64,000 bases of DNA from Actinocatenispora sp036503555 (GCA_036503555.1 DASXWQ010000055.1:62001-126000), one strand, 5' to 3'. Numbered from the stretch's first letter, positions 50,489 to 58,910 are shown. The notes: a model not told the origin generated them from the sequence alone. A program made the numbers and translations.

Positions 50489-51913
50489 GTGACCGAGACT
50501 GCCGTATCCCCCGCGGCCGGATCCGACGCCGAACCCACCCCCCGCAGCCTCAGCACCAGTGGGGCCCGCAACCTCGCCACGACCACCAAGACGCCACCCC
50601 AGAACCAGAACATCACCAGCCGCTGGCTGCTGAAACTTCTTCCCTGGATCGACGTCACCGGCGGCACCTACCGGGTCAACCGACGCCTCACCTACCAGGT
50701 CGGGGACGGCCGGATCACGTTCAGCGTGGCCGGCGGCGACGTGTCGGTGATCCCGCCGGAGCTGCGCGAGATCCCGTTGCTGCGCGACTTCACCGACGAC
50801 GCGTCCCTGACCGCCCTGGCGAACCGTTTCACACAGCACAGCTACCAGGCCGGCGACACGCTCACGACCACCGGACAACCGGCCGACAGGCTGTTTCTGC
50901 TCGCGCACGGAAAGATTCAGAAAATAGGCACCGGAAAATACGGTGACGCGACCATTCTCGGCACGTTCACCGATGGCGACTTCTTCGGCGAGCAGATTCT
51001 TTCCGGATCCGGAAACAACTGGGAGTTCACCGCGCGGGCGGCCACCAGCTGCATCGTGCTCGAACTGCCGGTCAACGCATTCCAGGACATGAACGGCCAG
51101 TCCGAGCCGCTGCGCGCGCACATCCAGCGGGTGCTCGCCGAGCCGTCCGCGCGGCGCAACGTGCACGGCGAGGCAGAGATCGACGTGGCGTCCGGGCACA
51201 ACGGCGAGCCGCTGCTGCCGAGCACGTTCGCCGACTACGACGCCGCTCCCCGCGAGTACGAGCTGTCCGTGGCGCAGACCGTCCTCACGATCCACACCCG
51301 GGTCGCCGATCTCTACAACAAACCGATGAACCAGACCGACCAGCAACTCAAGCTCACCGTCAACGCGTTACGGGAACGGCAGGAGCACGAACTCGTCAAC
51401 AACACCGAGTTCGGTCTGCTGCCCAACAGCGACCTGGCCCAGCGGGTCAGCACGCGCGGCGGTCCGCCAACACCCGACGACCTCGACGAGCTGCTGACCC
51501 TGGTGTGGAAGGAACCGGCGTTCTTCCTGGCGCACCCGAAGGCGATCGCCGCGTTCGGCCGGGAGTGCAGCCGGCGCGGCGTGTACCCGGGCGGCGTCGA
51601 CGTCGGCGGCCACCACGTGCCCGCGTGGCGCGGCGTACCGATCTACCCGTGCAACAAGATCCCGGTGACCGCGCAGGCGAGCACGTCGATGATGCTGATG
51701 CGGACCGGTGAGGAGCGGCAGGGCGTCGTCGGCCTGCACCAGACCGGCATCCCCGACGAGTACGAGCCGAGCCTGTCGGTGCGGTTCATGGGCATCGACC
51801 CCAACGCGATCATCTCGTACCTGGTCAGCGCGTACTACTCGGCGGCGATCCTGGTGCCCGACTCGCTCGCGGTACTGGAGAACGTGGACGTCGGCGCGCC
51901 AACCGAAGCGTAG
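50489..51913 (+). CDS. Family 2B encapsulin shell protein 1 (HK97-fold, cyclic-nucleotide-binding-like insert)
   Basis: A 474-residue encapsulin-type protein. The N-terminal arm (1-90) contains TTTKTPPQNQNITSRWLLKL and the E-loop-like GGTYRVNRR. A cyclic-nucleotide-binding-like insert spans about 95-205. The HK97 core follows (EYELSVAQTVLTIHTRVADLYN, RERQEHELVNN, FFLAHPKAIAAFGREC, then FMGIDPNAIISYLVSAYYSAAILVPDS). These proteins build virus-like shells with enclosed cargo enzymes. In the insert's phosphate cassette (about 165-184) GE is kept but the usual PR(S/T)A arginine is absent. A paralog and a polyprenyl synthase follow. Confidence 0.92.
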   Translation: MTETAVSPAAGSDAEPTPRSLSTSGARNLATTTKTPPQNQNITSRWLLKLLPWIDVTGGTYRVNRRLTYQVGDGRITFSVAGGDVSVIPPELREIPLLRDFTDDASLTALANRFTQHSYQAGDTLTTTGQPADRLFLLAHGKIQKIGTGKYGDATILGTFTDGDFFGEQILSGSGNNWEFTARAATSCIVLELPVNAFQDMNGQSEPLRAHIQRVLAEPSARRNVHGEAEIDVASGHNGEPLLPSTFADYDAAPREYELSVAQTVLTIHTRVADLYNKPMNQTDQQLKLTVNALRERQEHELVNNTEFGLLPNSDLAQRVSTRGGPPTPDDLDELLTLVWKEPAFFLAHPKAIAAFGRECSRRGVYPGGVDVGGHHVPAWRGVPIYPCNKIPVTAQASTSMMLMRTGEERQGVVGLHQTGIPDEYEPSLSVRFMGIDPNAIISYLVSAYYSAAILVPDSLAVLENVDVGAPTEA

Positions 51914-52005
51914 GAGCGTCGGGTCCCCCACCCCGCGCTCCTGCCCGGCGCCGGCCGACGTCCGCCCAACCTCCCCAACGTGGCGGGTGTCGGTCGGCCC
52001 CGCGG

Positions 52006-52040
52006 CCCGTCCCGGCGCTCCCGCCGGACGCCGGGACGGG
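52006..52040 (+). terminator. Strong hairpin between shell genes, possible attenuator
   Basis: CCCGTCCCGGCG (52006-52017) pairs perfectly with CGCCGGGACGGG (52029-52040) across an 11-base loop. No T tract follows, so it may be a Rho-type or partial terminator, or an mRNA-stability element. It could set the ratio of shell 1 to shell 2 and cargo. Confidence 0.65.
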
Positions 52041-52101
52041 TCCCGCGCCCGCGCCGTCGCCACATCCCCCCGGCGGCGCGGGCTTCGCTTGTGTCCCAGC
52101 C

Positions 52102-52113
52102 GATTGGCGGTGT
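52102..52113 (+). promoter_or_regulatory. Conserved 12-base translation leader of shell gene 2
   Basis: GATTGGCGGTGT is identical in sequence and in spacing (six bases to GTG 52120) to the leader of shell gene 1. It was apparently kept since the gene duplication. Confidence 0.7.
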
Positions 52114-52119
52114 ACCAAC

Positions 52120-53520
52120 GTGATCGAGACAGTGTCCACACCGGACGGTGCCGTGACCGGCCCGCCGCGCAGCATCACCACCCGCACCGCACGTACCCTC
52201 GCCACGACCACGAAGACCCGACCGCAGAACCGGAACGTCAGCGAACGGTGGCTGCTGCGGGCGCTGCCGTGGATCGAGGTCGACGGCGGCACGTACCGGG
52301 TGAACCGGCGCCGCGCGTACCCGGTCGGCGACGGGCGGGTCACGATCGGCCCGGCCGGCGCCGTACGCCCCGGCGGGCTGCGGGCGATCGGTCTGTTGCG
52401 CGAGCTCGACGACCCCGGCGTGCTCGCCGCGCTCGCGCAGCGGTTCACCCGGCACACGTACCGGCCGGGCGAGCACCTGACGACGGCCGGTGCGCCGGAG
52501 GACGGCCTGCACCTGGTCGCGCACGGCAAGCTGCACGCGCTCGGCGTCGGCGAGTACGGCGAGCCGACGAACCTGCGTACCCTCGCCGACGGCGACGTGG
52601 TCGGTGCGGCCGGGCTGACCGACCCGGCGGCCCGGTGGCGGTTCACCGCCCGCGCGGTGACGCCGTGCGTGGTGTACTCGCTGCCGCGCCAGGCGTTCGA
52701 GGACCTGGCGAACGGGTCGGCGGTGCTGCGCGACCATCTCGACCGGCTGGCGCGTACCGCCGGGCCCGCGACGAACAAGCGTGGTGAGGCGGACATCGGG
52801 CTGGCGTCCGGGCACGCCGGCGAGCCGGCGCTGCCGTCGGCGTACGCGGACTACGATCCGGCGCCGCGGGAGTACGAGCTGTCCGTCGCGCAGACGGTCC
52901 TGACGATCCACAGCCGCGTCGCCGACCTGTACAACAAGCCCCTCGACCAGACGAACGAGCAGGTCCGGCTCGCCGTGACCGCGGTACGCGAACGGCAGGA
53001 GCACGAGCTCGTCAACAACCCGGACTTCGGCCTGCTCGCCAACGCGGACGCGGGCCAGCGGGTCAGCACCCGGACCGGGCCGCCAACACCGGCGGACCTG
53101 GACGAGGTGCTGGCACGGCGCCGGTCGTCGCGCTTCTTCCTGGCGCATCCCCGCGCGATCGCCGCGTTCGGCGCCCAGTGCGCGCACCGCGGCCTGTATC
53201 CCGGCACCGTCACGTACGACGGGGTCGAGGTGACCGCGTGGCGCGGGGTGCCGATCCTGCCGTGCGACAAGATCCCGGTCACCGACCGGCAGACCACCAG
53301 CATCCTGTGCCTGCGTACCGGCGCCGACGACGAGGGTGTGGTGGGGCTGCGGCAGACCGGCCTGCCGGACGAGGTCGAGCCGGGACTGTCGGTGCGGTTC
53401 ATGGGAATCGGCACCGACGCGATCATCTCGTACCTGGTCAGCGCGTACTACTCGGCGGCGATCCTGGTGCCGGACGCGCTGGGCGTGTTGGAGAACGTCG
53501 AGCTCGGGAGGACGGCATGA
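52120..53520 (+). CDS. Family 2B encapsulin shell protein 2 (HK97-fold, degenerate cyclic-nucleotide-binding insert)
   Basis: A 466-residue paralog of shell 1, collinear along its whole length. The arm (TTTKTRPQNRNVSERWLLRAL), the core (EYELSVAQTVLTIHSRVADLYN, FFLAHPRAIAAFGAQC) and the C-terminal SYLVSAYYSAAILVPDA are all shared. The insert at about 88-198 is further decayed: the phosphate cassette reads VVGAAGLTDPAARWRF, with the GE pair lost. Two shell paralogs suggest a mixed, two-component capsid. Its stop overlaps the polyprenyl synthase ATG (ATGA), tying cargo synthesis to this subunit. Confidence 0.92.
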   Translation: MIETVSTPDGAVTGPPRSITTRTARTLATTTKTRPQNRNVSERWLLRALPWIEVDGGTYRVNRRRAYPVGDGRVTIGPAGAVRPGGLRAIGLLRELDDPGVLAALAQRFTRHTYRPGEHLTTAGAPEDGLHLVAHGKLHALGVGEYGEPTNLRTLADGDVVGAAGLTDPAARWRFTARAVTPCVVYSLPRQAFEDLANGSAVLRDHLDRLARTAGPATNKRGEADIGLASGHAGEPALPSAYADYDPAPREYELSVAQTVLTIHSRVADLYNKPLDQTNEQVRLAVTAVRERQEHELVNNPDFGLLANADAGQRVSTRTGPPTPADLDEVLARRRSSRFFLAHPRAIAAFGAQCAHRGLYPGTVTYDGVEVTAWRGVPILPCDKIPVTDRQTTSILCLRTGADDEGVVGLRQTGLPDEVEPGLSVRFMGIGTDAIISYLVSAYYSAAILVPDALGVLENVELGRTA

Positions 53521-54551
53521 CCGCGGTGACCACCAACTCCGACGCCGCCGGCGACCTGGCCGAGGTGCGCGACCTGGTCGCGCCCGGCCTCATGGCGACG
53601 GTACGTCGGCTCAACCCCACCATGCGTCGCGTCGTCGGGTTCCACTGTGGATGGTGGGACGAGAACGGCGCCGAGCTGACCGGGTCGGCCGGCAAGTCGG
53701 TCCGCCCCACCCTGACCGTACGGTGCGCCGAGGCGGTCGGCGGCAACGCCGAGCAGGCCGTCGGCGCGGCGATGGCGGTCGAGCTGGTGCACAACTTCTC
53801 GCTGCTGCACGACGACGTGATGGACGGCGACCTCACCCGCCGGCACCGGCCCACCGCCTGGTCGATGTTCGGCATGCCGACGGCGATCCTGGCCGGCGAC
53901 GCGGTCCTCACGCTCGCCACCGAGGTGCTGACCACCTCCTACCCGGCGCCGCTCGCCACCGAGGCGGTACGCCGGCTGTCCGCGTGCGTACTGCGGCTCA
54001 TCGACGGGCAGACCGACGACGTGGCGTTCGAGCGGCGTACCGACGTGACGCTCGCCGAGTGCCTGGAGATGGCCGGCGCCAAGACCGGCGCGCTGCTCGG
54101 CTGCGCGTGCGAACTCGGCGCGCTCGTCGGCGGCGCCGGCGCCACCCGCGTCGCCCGCCTCCGCCAGTACGGCGAGCACCTGGGCCTCGCGTTCCAGCTC
54201 GCCGACGACCTGCTCGGGATCTGGGGCGAGCCCGAGGTCACCGGCAAACCGGTCCGCGCCGACCTGCGTACCCGGAAGAAGTCGCTGCCCGTGGTGGCCG
54301 CGCTGACCGCAGGGAGCACCGACGCCGAGCGGCTGGCCCGGCTGTACCACCGGCCCGGCCCACTGGTCGAGGCCGAGCTGCCCGAGGTGGCGGCGCTGGT
54401 CGAGAGTGCCGGCGGCCGACGGTGGGCGGAGCAGCGCGCCGCGTACGAGCTGGAGGCGGCGCTGACCTGCCTGCGCGCCGCCGACGCCGAACCCGTCGCC
54501 GCCGCGCGGCTCGTGTCGCTGGGTCGGCTGCTGACCCGTCGCGACCGGTGA
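53517..54551 (+). CDS. Polyprenyl diphosphate synthase, probable encapsulin cargo
   Basis: A 344-residue trans-prenyltransferase. The first aspartate-rich motif is D99-D-V-M-D103 in SLLHDDVMDGD. The second reads DDLLG (230-234) in FQLADDLLGIWGEP, a form common in actinobacterial enzymes, followed by DLRTRKKSLPV. An aromatic residue (F94) five places before the first motif, without an insertion, fits a geranylgeranyl-type (C20) product, by family rules only. Residues 1-18 form a flexible extension that could target the enzyme into the shell. Polyprenyl transferases are known Family 2B cargo. The ATGA overlap with shell 2 supports this role. Confidence 0.92.
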   Translation: MTAVTTNSDAAGDLAEVRDLVAPGLMATVRRLNPTMRRVVGFHCGWWDENGAELTGSAGKSVRPTLTVRCAEAVGGNAEQAVGAAMAVELVHNFSLLHDDVMDGDLTRRHRPTAWSMFGMPTAILAGDAVLTLATEVLTTSYPAPLATEAVRRLSACVLRLIDGQTDDVAFERRTDVTLAECLEMAGAKTGALLGCACELGALVGGAGATRVARLRQYGEHLGLAFQLADDLLGIWGEPEVTGKPVRADLRTRKKSLPVVAALTAGSTDAERLARLYHRPGPLVEAELPEVAALVESAGGRRWAEQRAAYELEAALTCLRAADAEPVAAARLVSLGRLLTRRDR

Positions 54552-54555
54552 GGAG

Positions 54556-54700
54556 GTGGGCAGCGGCCTGGCGGTCACCGCGGCCGCCGTCGCCGGGTGC
54601 GTCGGCATACTCCTGGTGCTGCACAAGCTGTTCGGCGCGGTGCGGCGACTCGACCACGAGGTCGCGGCAGCCGTCTTCTCCATGGTCGGCGTGCTCTACG
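54556..54700 (+). pseudogene. N-terminal fragment of a DUF4239 (bestrophin-like) membrane protein
   Basis: The frame from GTG 54556 encodes GSGLAVTAAAVAGCVGILLVLHKLF, then HEVAAAVFSMVGVLYG. This is the start of DUF4239 proteins: a first helix followed by the conserved AGAVFAMVGVLYA segment. After VLYG the family sequence stops and the frame becomes an arginine/proline-rich nonsense tail. It lies four bases after the polyprenyl synthase stop, so it was once the next gene of the operon or was joined to it by deletion. Confidence 0.7.
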
Positions 54701-54833
54701 GTTCGGCGACTACGCGCGTGCCGCGACGGGCGCGATCCTCGGCGGCACCGGCACGTACGCCTCGGCCGCCGGCTCGGTCGACGTGTTCTGGCCCGACGAC
54801 TCGGCGATCGACCCGGCGGTCCACCTGGCCTGA
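54701..54833 (+). pseudogene. C-terminal fragment of an allene-oxide-cyclase-barrel-like protein
   Basis: In another frame, directly abutting the DUF4239 remnant, the sequence reads GDYARAATGAILGGTGTYAS, then AAGSVDVFWPDDS and a stop at 54831-54833. ILGGTGTYAGAxGxV is the typical end of secreted allene-oxide-cyclase-barrel-like (dirigent-type) proteins. The N-terminal two thirds are missing. The junction with the DUF4239 piece is around 54698-54710. Confidence 0.65.
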
Positions 54834-54846
54834 CTGGAAAGGGGGT

Positions 54847-54893
54847 GCGGTCGGCGTCGGTCGGCAATGAGGGGGCCGACCGGCGCCGACCGC
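54847..54893. terminator. Bidirectional terminator hairpin with 19-base arms
   Basis: GCGGTCGGCGTCGGTCGGC (54847-54865) pairs with 54875-54893 over all 19 positions with a single G-U-type mismatch. The 9-base loop is AATGAGGGG. It sits between the fragment stop at 54833 and the convergent polysaccharide lyase stop at 54901, so it can end transcription from both sides. Confidence 0.8.
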
Positions 54894-54900
54894 CTACGTG

Positions 54901-55668
54901 TCAGGCGATCTGGGTCACCTGGACCGCGTCGTCGTACACCACGACCGGCGGGCCGCCCGTCGGGTACGGGATGCCCTTGGCCGGGTTCCAGTTGGCCCGG
55001 TAGATGCCGAGCTTGAAGTACGGTGCCTGGTTCTGGTGGTAGGTTTTGCGCCCGTCGTACGAGGCGACCTGCGCGCCGTTGAGGGCGATCGACAGGCTCC
55101 CGGGAGTGTCCGGTGTGGACCACTGGATGTCGACGCGCCACCGGTTCCACGCGCCGAAGGTGACGTCCGGCAACGCGATCGTGGTCTCCTGCTGCACGCC
55201 CGCGTCGTCGAACCAGTGCACCTTGAACTGCCAGGCGGCCTGTTTCACCACCAGCGACAGCGGCGGGTTCGTGTCACTGCCGTCCGGCAGCGGGTACCCG
55301 TGCCACTGAGCCAGGATCGTGCCGTACTCGTACGGGGTCCAGTCTCTCGGCAGGTAGTCGGCGAACTCGAACGAGTACCGGCCGTACCCGAACGAGTCGT
55401 GCGCCACCTCCGACCGGTACGAGACGCCGTCGTTGGGAACGGTGAACCGCGCCGCCTGGCCGCCCTCCAACACCGGGTCGGTGACGAGGTCCATGGCGCC
55501 GTTCCCGTCGATGCGTTGCCGGGTCCACGCCGTGAAGTCGGTACCCTCGAACCCGTCGGCGAACACCGTGGTGTCCGCGGCGGCCGCGGCCGGCGCGAGC
55601 GCCGCCGCCCCGATCGCACCCGCGGCCAACGCCGCGCCGTACGTCAGAACCCTTCTCCTGCTTGCCAT
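54901..55668 (-). CDS. Secreted polysaccharide lyase (heparin-lyase-I-like, PF14099 type)
   Basis: A 255-residue exported protein. The N-terminus MASRRRVLTYGAALAAGAIG is a twin-arginine-like signal ending near AAAAADT. The rest is a jelly-roll domain with family-typical segments: SYRSEVAHDSFGYGRYSFEF, WTPYEYGTILAQWHGYP, NPPLSLVV and FKLGIYRANWNP. Relatives cleave glycosaminoglycans or glucuronans. The ATG at 55668 was preferred to GTG 55674 because of GGGAG spacing. It starts just beside the truncated lplC and is an apparent survivor of a polysaccharide-use locus. Confidence 0.85.
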   Translation of the reverse strand: MASRRRVLTYGAALAAGAIGAAALAPAAAAADTTVFADGFEGTDFTAWTRQRIDGNGAMDLVTDPVLEGGQAARFTVPNDGVSYRSEVAHDSFGYGRYSFEFADYLPRDWTPYEYGTILAQWHGYPLPDGSDTNPPLSLVVKQAAWQFKVHWFDDAGVQQETTIALPDVTFGAWNRWRVDIQWSTPDTPGSLSIALNGAQVASYDGRKTYHQNQAPYFKLGIYRANWNPAKGIPYPTGGPPVVVYDDAVQVTQIA

Positions 55669-55689
55669 CCGCACTCCCTGGTCGGTGGT

Positions 55690-56062
55690 CGATCCGGGCG
55701 CTGTCGATGAGCTCCTGCGGGATGTTGACGAAGAAGTTCCGCAGTACGACCAGGTTGAACGCGCTCACCAACACCGGCACCACGAGCGACGCGTAGCTGT
55801 TGAGCAGACCGAGCTGCTTCACCACGAGGAAGTTCGGGATGATGCCGGCGGAGAACAGCATCGTGAACAGTGCGACGAGCAGGATCGGCCGGCCGCCGAT
55901 CATGTCCTTTCTGGACAGTCCGTACGCCATCATGATCGTCGCGACGAGGCTCGCCAGCGTGCCGATCACGGTGACCCCGATGCTGACGACCAGCGCCTTG
56001 GTGACGACGCCGCCGGAGAAGATCGTCCGGTACGCCGCGAGCGTCGGTTCGCTGGGCCAGAA
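55690..56062 (-). pseudogene. Internal fragment of an LplC/YtcP-type sugar ABC permease
   Basis: On the minus strand the sequence reads FWPSEPTLAAYRTIFSGG, then VATIMMAYGLSRKDMIGG, MLFSAGIIPNFLVVKQLGLL and NFFVNIPQELIDSARID. It breaks off at the point where the conserved EAA loop continues as DGA in intact permeases. Both ends are missing: the first membrane helices upstream and the last third downstream. It is fused upstream to the LplB fragment in a different frame. Confidence 0.78.
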
Positions 56063-56065
56063 CGA

Positions 56066-56483
56066 TGCCGTGGAAGTAGACGTACGTGTCGAGGACCTCG
56101 CCGGCGTCGGCGCCGACGTTGTCGCGTTGCAGGAGGATCTGTTCGAAGCCGACCGACAGGATGCTGCCGAGGTTCAGGATGAGCAGCAGGATCGTCACGG
56201 GCATCAGGCCGGGCAGCGTCACGTGCCACAGCCGGCGCCAGCGGCCGGCGCCGTCGACCGCCGCCGCCTCGTACAGCTGCTGGTCGATGCCGACCAGCGC
56301 GGCCAGGTAGATGATGGTGCCCCAGCCGGTGTTCTTCCAGATCACCTGGAGCGTCACGAGGAACGGGAAGAACACCGGGTTGGTGCTGAGGTCCGCGTTG
56401 TGCAGACCGACCGCGTCGAGCAGGTGCGTGACCACGCCGGTACCGCCGAGGAACTCCTGCGAGATCGACACGATGATGACCCA
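56066..56483 (-). pseudogene. Internal fragment of an LplB-type sugar ABC permease
   Basis: On the minus strand it reads ISQEFLGGTGVVTHLLDAVG, FLVTLQVIWKNTGWGTIIYL, AALVGIDQQLYEAAAVDGAG (intact EAA loop), RWRRLWHVTLPGLMPV and GEVLDTYVYFHGI. The N-terminal helices and the last 30 or so residues are gone. The 5' break adjoins the truncated heparinase gene on the other strand. Together with the LplC piece, it shows that a polysaccharide-fragment ABC importer once lay here. Confidence 0.78.
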
Positions 56484-58866
56484 CCGGCGGACGCTGACCG
56501 TCGGCGGCACCGACACCGCGGTCACCGCGGACGTCGCCGACCTCGTCGGCCCCGCGCGCGCCACGGGCGGACTCGGGTTCATGCTGATGGCCCGGTACAA
56601 GGGTGGCCGAACCATCGAGTTCCACAGTGGACAGTCCGGTTCCGGCGGCCCGACGCTCACGCTGACGCTGCCCGACGGGACCACCCGCGCCCTGACGCCC
56701 ACGCACGACACGTACATCGCGAACGGGCCGGACGCGACGACCGTGTTCGGCACGGCCGACGTCCTCCAGGTACGCGACGAGGGCACCGGGCCGTACGCGG
56801 ACACCACACGCAAGGCGTACCTGTGGTTCGACCTGGCGGGCCTGCCGGCCGACCCGACCGCCGCGACGCTGCGGCTGGTCGGCCGCACCATCGGCGCCGG
56901 GACCGCCGACGTGCTGCTCTACCAGGAGAAGGAGAGCTTCGACGAGGCCACGCGTACCTGGGCGAACACGGTGCAGAACACCTTCTCCTGGCAGGGCGAC
57001 CCGGCCGGGTTCGACTGGCGGAAGCCGGCCGGCGCGGACAACGAGTACGGCTACCAGCTGCCGCGGTTCTACTTCGCCGGACCGATCGCCGACGCGTACG
57101 CGGCGTCCGCCGACGAGCGGCAGGCGGCCGGGCTGATCGGCCTGATGCTCGACTTCATCGCCGACGCCGACAGCTTCGGCGGCCCGGCCGGCGCCGGCAG
57201 CTTCCCGCGCAAGCTGGACGCCGCCGCCCGGTTCCAGAACTGGACGTACGCGTACGAGATCCTGCGCGGCAGCGAGTCGCTGACACCGCAGGCGAACGCG
57301 GCGATCCTGAAGACGGTCGTCAAGGCCGGCCGGTTCTTCACCACGACCACGTCGACCACGCCGAACTGGATGATCACCATCAAGTCCGCGCTGCTGTACC
57401 TCGGCGTGTGCTTCCCCGAGCTGGCCGACGCGGCCGGCTGGCGCGACAACGCGCAGGACTACCTGACGAGGGTCCTCACCGACGCGCTGTACCCGGACGG
57501 CGGGTACGTGGAGGCCAGCTCGTCGTACGCGATGGGAGTCGCGCAGGACTTCGTGTCGGACGCGACCGTGTGCCAGGCCAACGGGATCGGTTTCGAGGCG
57601 GCCGACGCGCTCGGTTCGCTGGCGTGGTTCCTCGCGGACCAGACGTATCCGAACGGGTTCGACCCGGCGTACGGCGACTCCAGCTACGGCGACCAGCGGG
57701 ACAAGCTCGCCACGCTCGCCGAGCTGCTCGACGACGACGGCCTGCGGTTCGTCGCGACGGGTGGCGCCGCGGGGCGCGCGCCGGACCACACCTCGGTGGC
57801 GTACCGGGACACGCGGGTCGCGGTGCAGCGGACCGGCTGGCGCACCGACGACTGCTACCTGCGGTTCAACGCCGACCGCGGCGCGCACTCGCATCCCGAC
57901 GAGCTGGCCGTCCAGGTGTACGTCGCGGACCGGCCGCTGCTGCCGGCGATGGGTGCGTTCACGTACTCCGCGGATCCGAAGGCGGACTGGCTGCGCACGA
58001 CGACCCGGGCCAACAACACCATCGAGATCGACGGTACGGCGCAGGACTCCACCGCCGCCGGCGCGATCGACACGGTCCTCACGTCCCCGTGGCTGGACCC
58101 CGTCACCGGCTGGACCGACGGTACGCCAGGCGTCCGGCACACCCGCACGGTCCTGTTCGTCCACCAGCGACTGTGGCTGGTCGGCGACCGGCTCGACCCG
58201 GCCGACACCGCGACCCACGCGTACGAACAGGCGTGGCACCTGCTGCCGGACGCGGATCCGGTGCTGGCCGGCGGGACCGCACGGACCCGTTTCGCCGCCG
58301 GGACGAACCCGCACATCGTCCCGGCCCGCCCCGACGTCCTCGACGCTCAACTGCGTCCGGGCTACTACTCGCGCGTCACGTACGAGGTGACCGAGGCACC
58401 GTACGTCTCGTACACCGCGCGGGCGGCCGGCCCGCTCACACTCGACACGGCGCTGCTGCCGGTACCGCCTGGCGACGACCGGGCCGCGACGCTCACCCCG
58501 ACCGGCTCCGGCGTACGCGTCGAGGTGACGGGCGGTGCGCCGCTGACCGGCTGGTTGCTGCGGCGCGGCACGACCGGCTCGTACGGCTTCGACGGGACGC
58601 TCGGCTACGTCGACACCGCGGCCGAGGTCCGCCGGATCCTCGTCGTCGGCGGCACATCCCTGACGTACCAAGGGAACCGGCTGGTGGAGTCGGACCGCCC
58701 GATGGGCGCGTTCGCGGCGCGGCTGGATCCGGCCGCCGGCACGGTCGAGCTGGCCGGCACCGTCGGCGAGGTGCGACTCGCGGCCCCGTGGGCGCGTCGG
58801 GTGACGGTGAACGGGGCCGCGGTGCCGGTCAGTCGGTCGGGCGGCCTGCTCACGGTCCGCGGATGA
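56473..58866 (+). pseudogene. Heparinase II/III family protein with DNRLRE domain, 5'-truncated
   Basis: An open frame of about 797 residues. It begins abruptly in the end of a DNRLRE-like domain (TLTVGGTDTAVTADVADLV, GLGFMLMA) with no signal peptide. A second such domain follows (HDTYIANGPDATTVFGTADVL, YLWFDLAGL), then the alpha-toroid and the heparinase II/III part (RFNADRGAHSHPDELAVQVYV). These enzymes are normally secreted and depolymerise uronic-acid polysaccharides. ATG 56473 has no real ribosome-binding site and lies in the LplB fragment junction, so the gene is probably dead or exported no longer. Confidence 0.7.
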
Positions 58867-58910
58867 GTCCGGCGGTGCTCCGGCCGGAAGGGTGGCGGCC
58901 GGGGTTCGGC

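Larger units (their letters stand above)
51914..52119 (+). other. 206-base intergenic spacer between the two shell genes
   Basis: No gene is present. The spacer holds the 12-base-pair hairpin at 52006-52040 and the second copy of the shell-gene leader at 52102-52113. It contains no recognisable -35/-10 pair, so shell 2 probably depends on readthrough from the promoter at 50380. Confidence 0.6.

Noticed and set aside
53517..53570. Definite encapsulin targeting peptide on the prenyl synthase
   Set aside because: The first 18 residues are flexible and unlike the Family 1 C-terminal tag. Family 2 cargo signals are not defined well enough to claim one from sequence alone.
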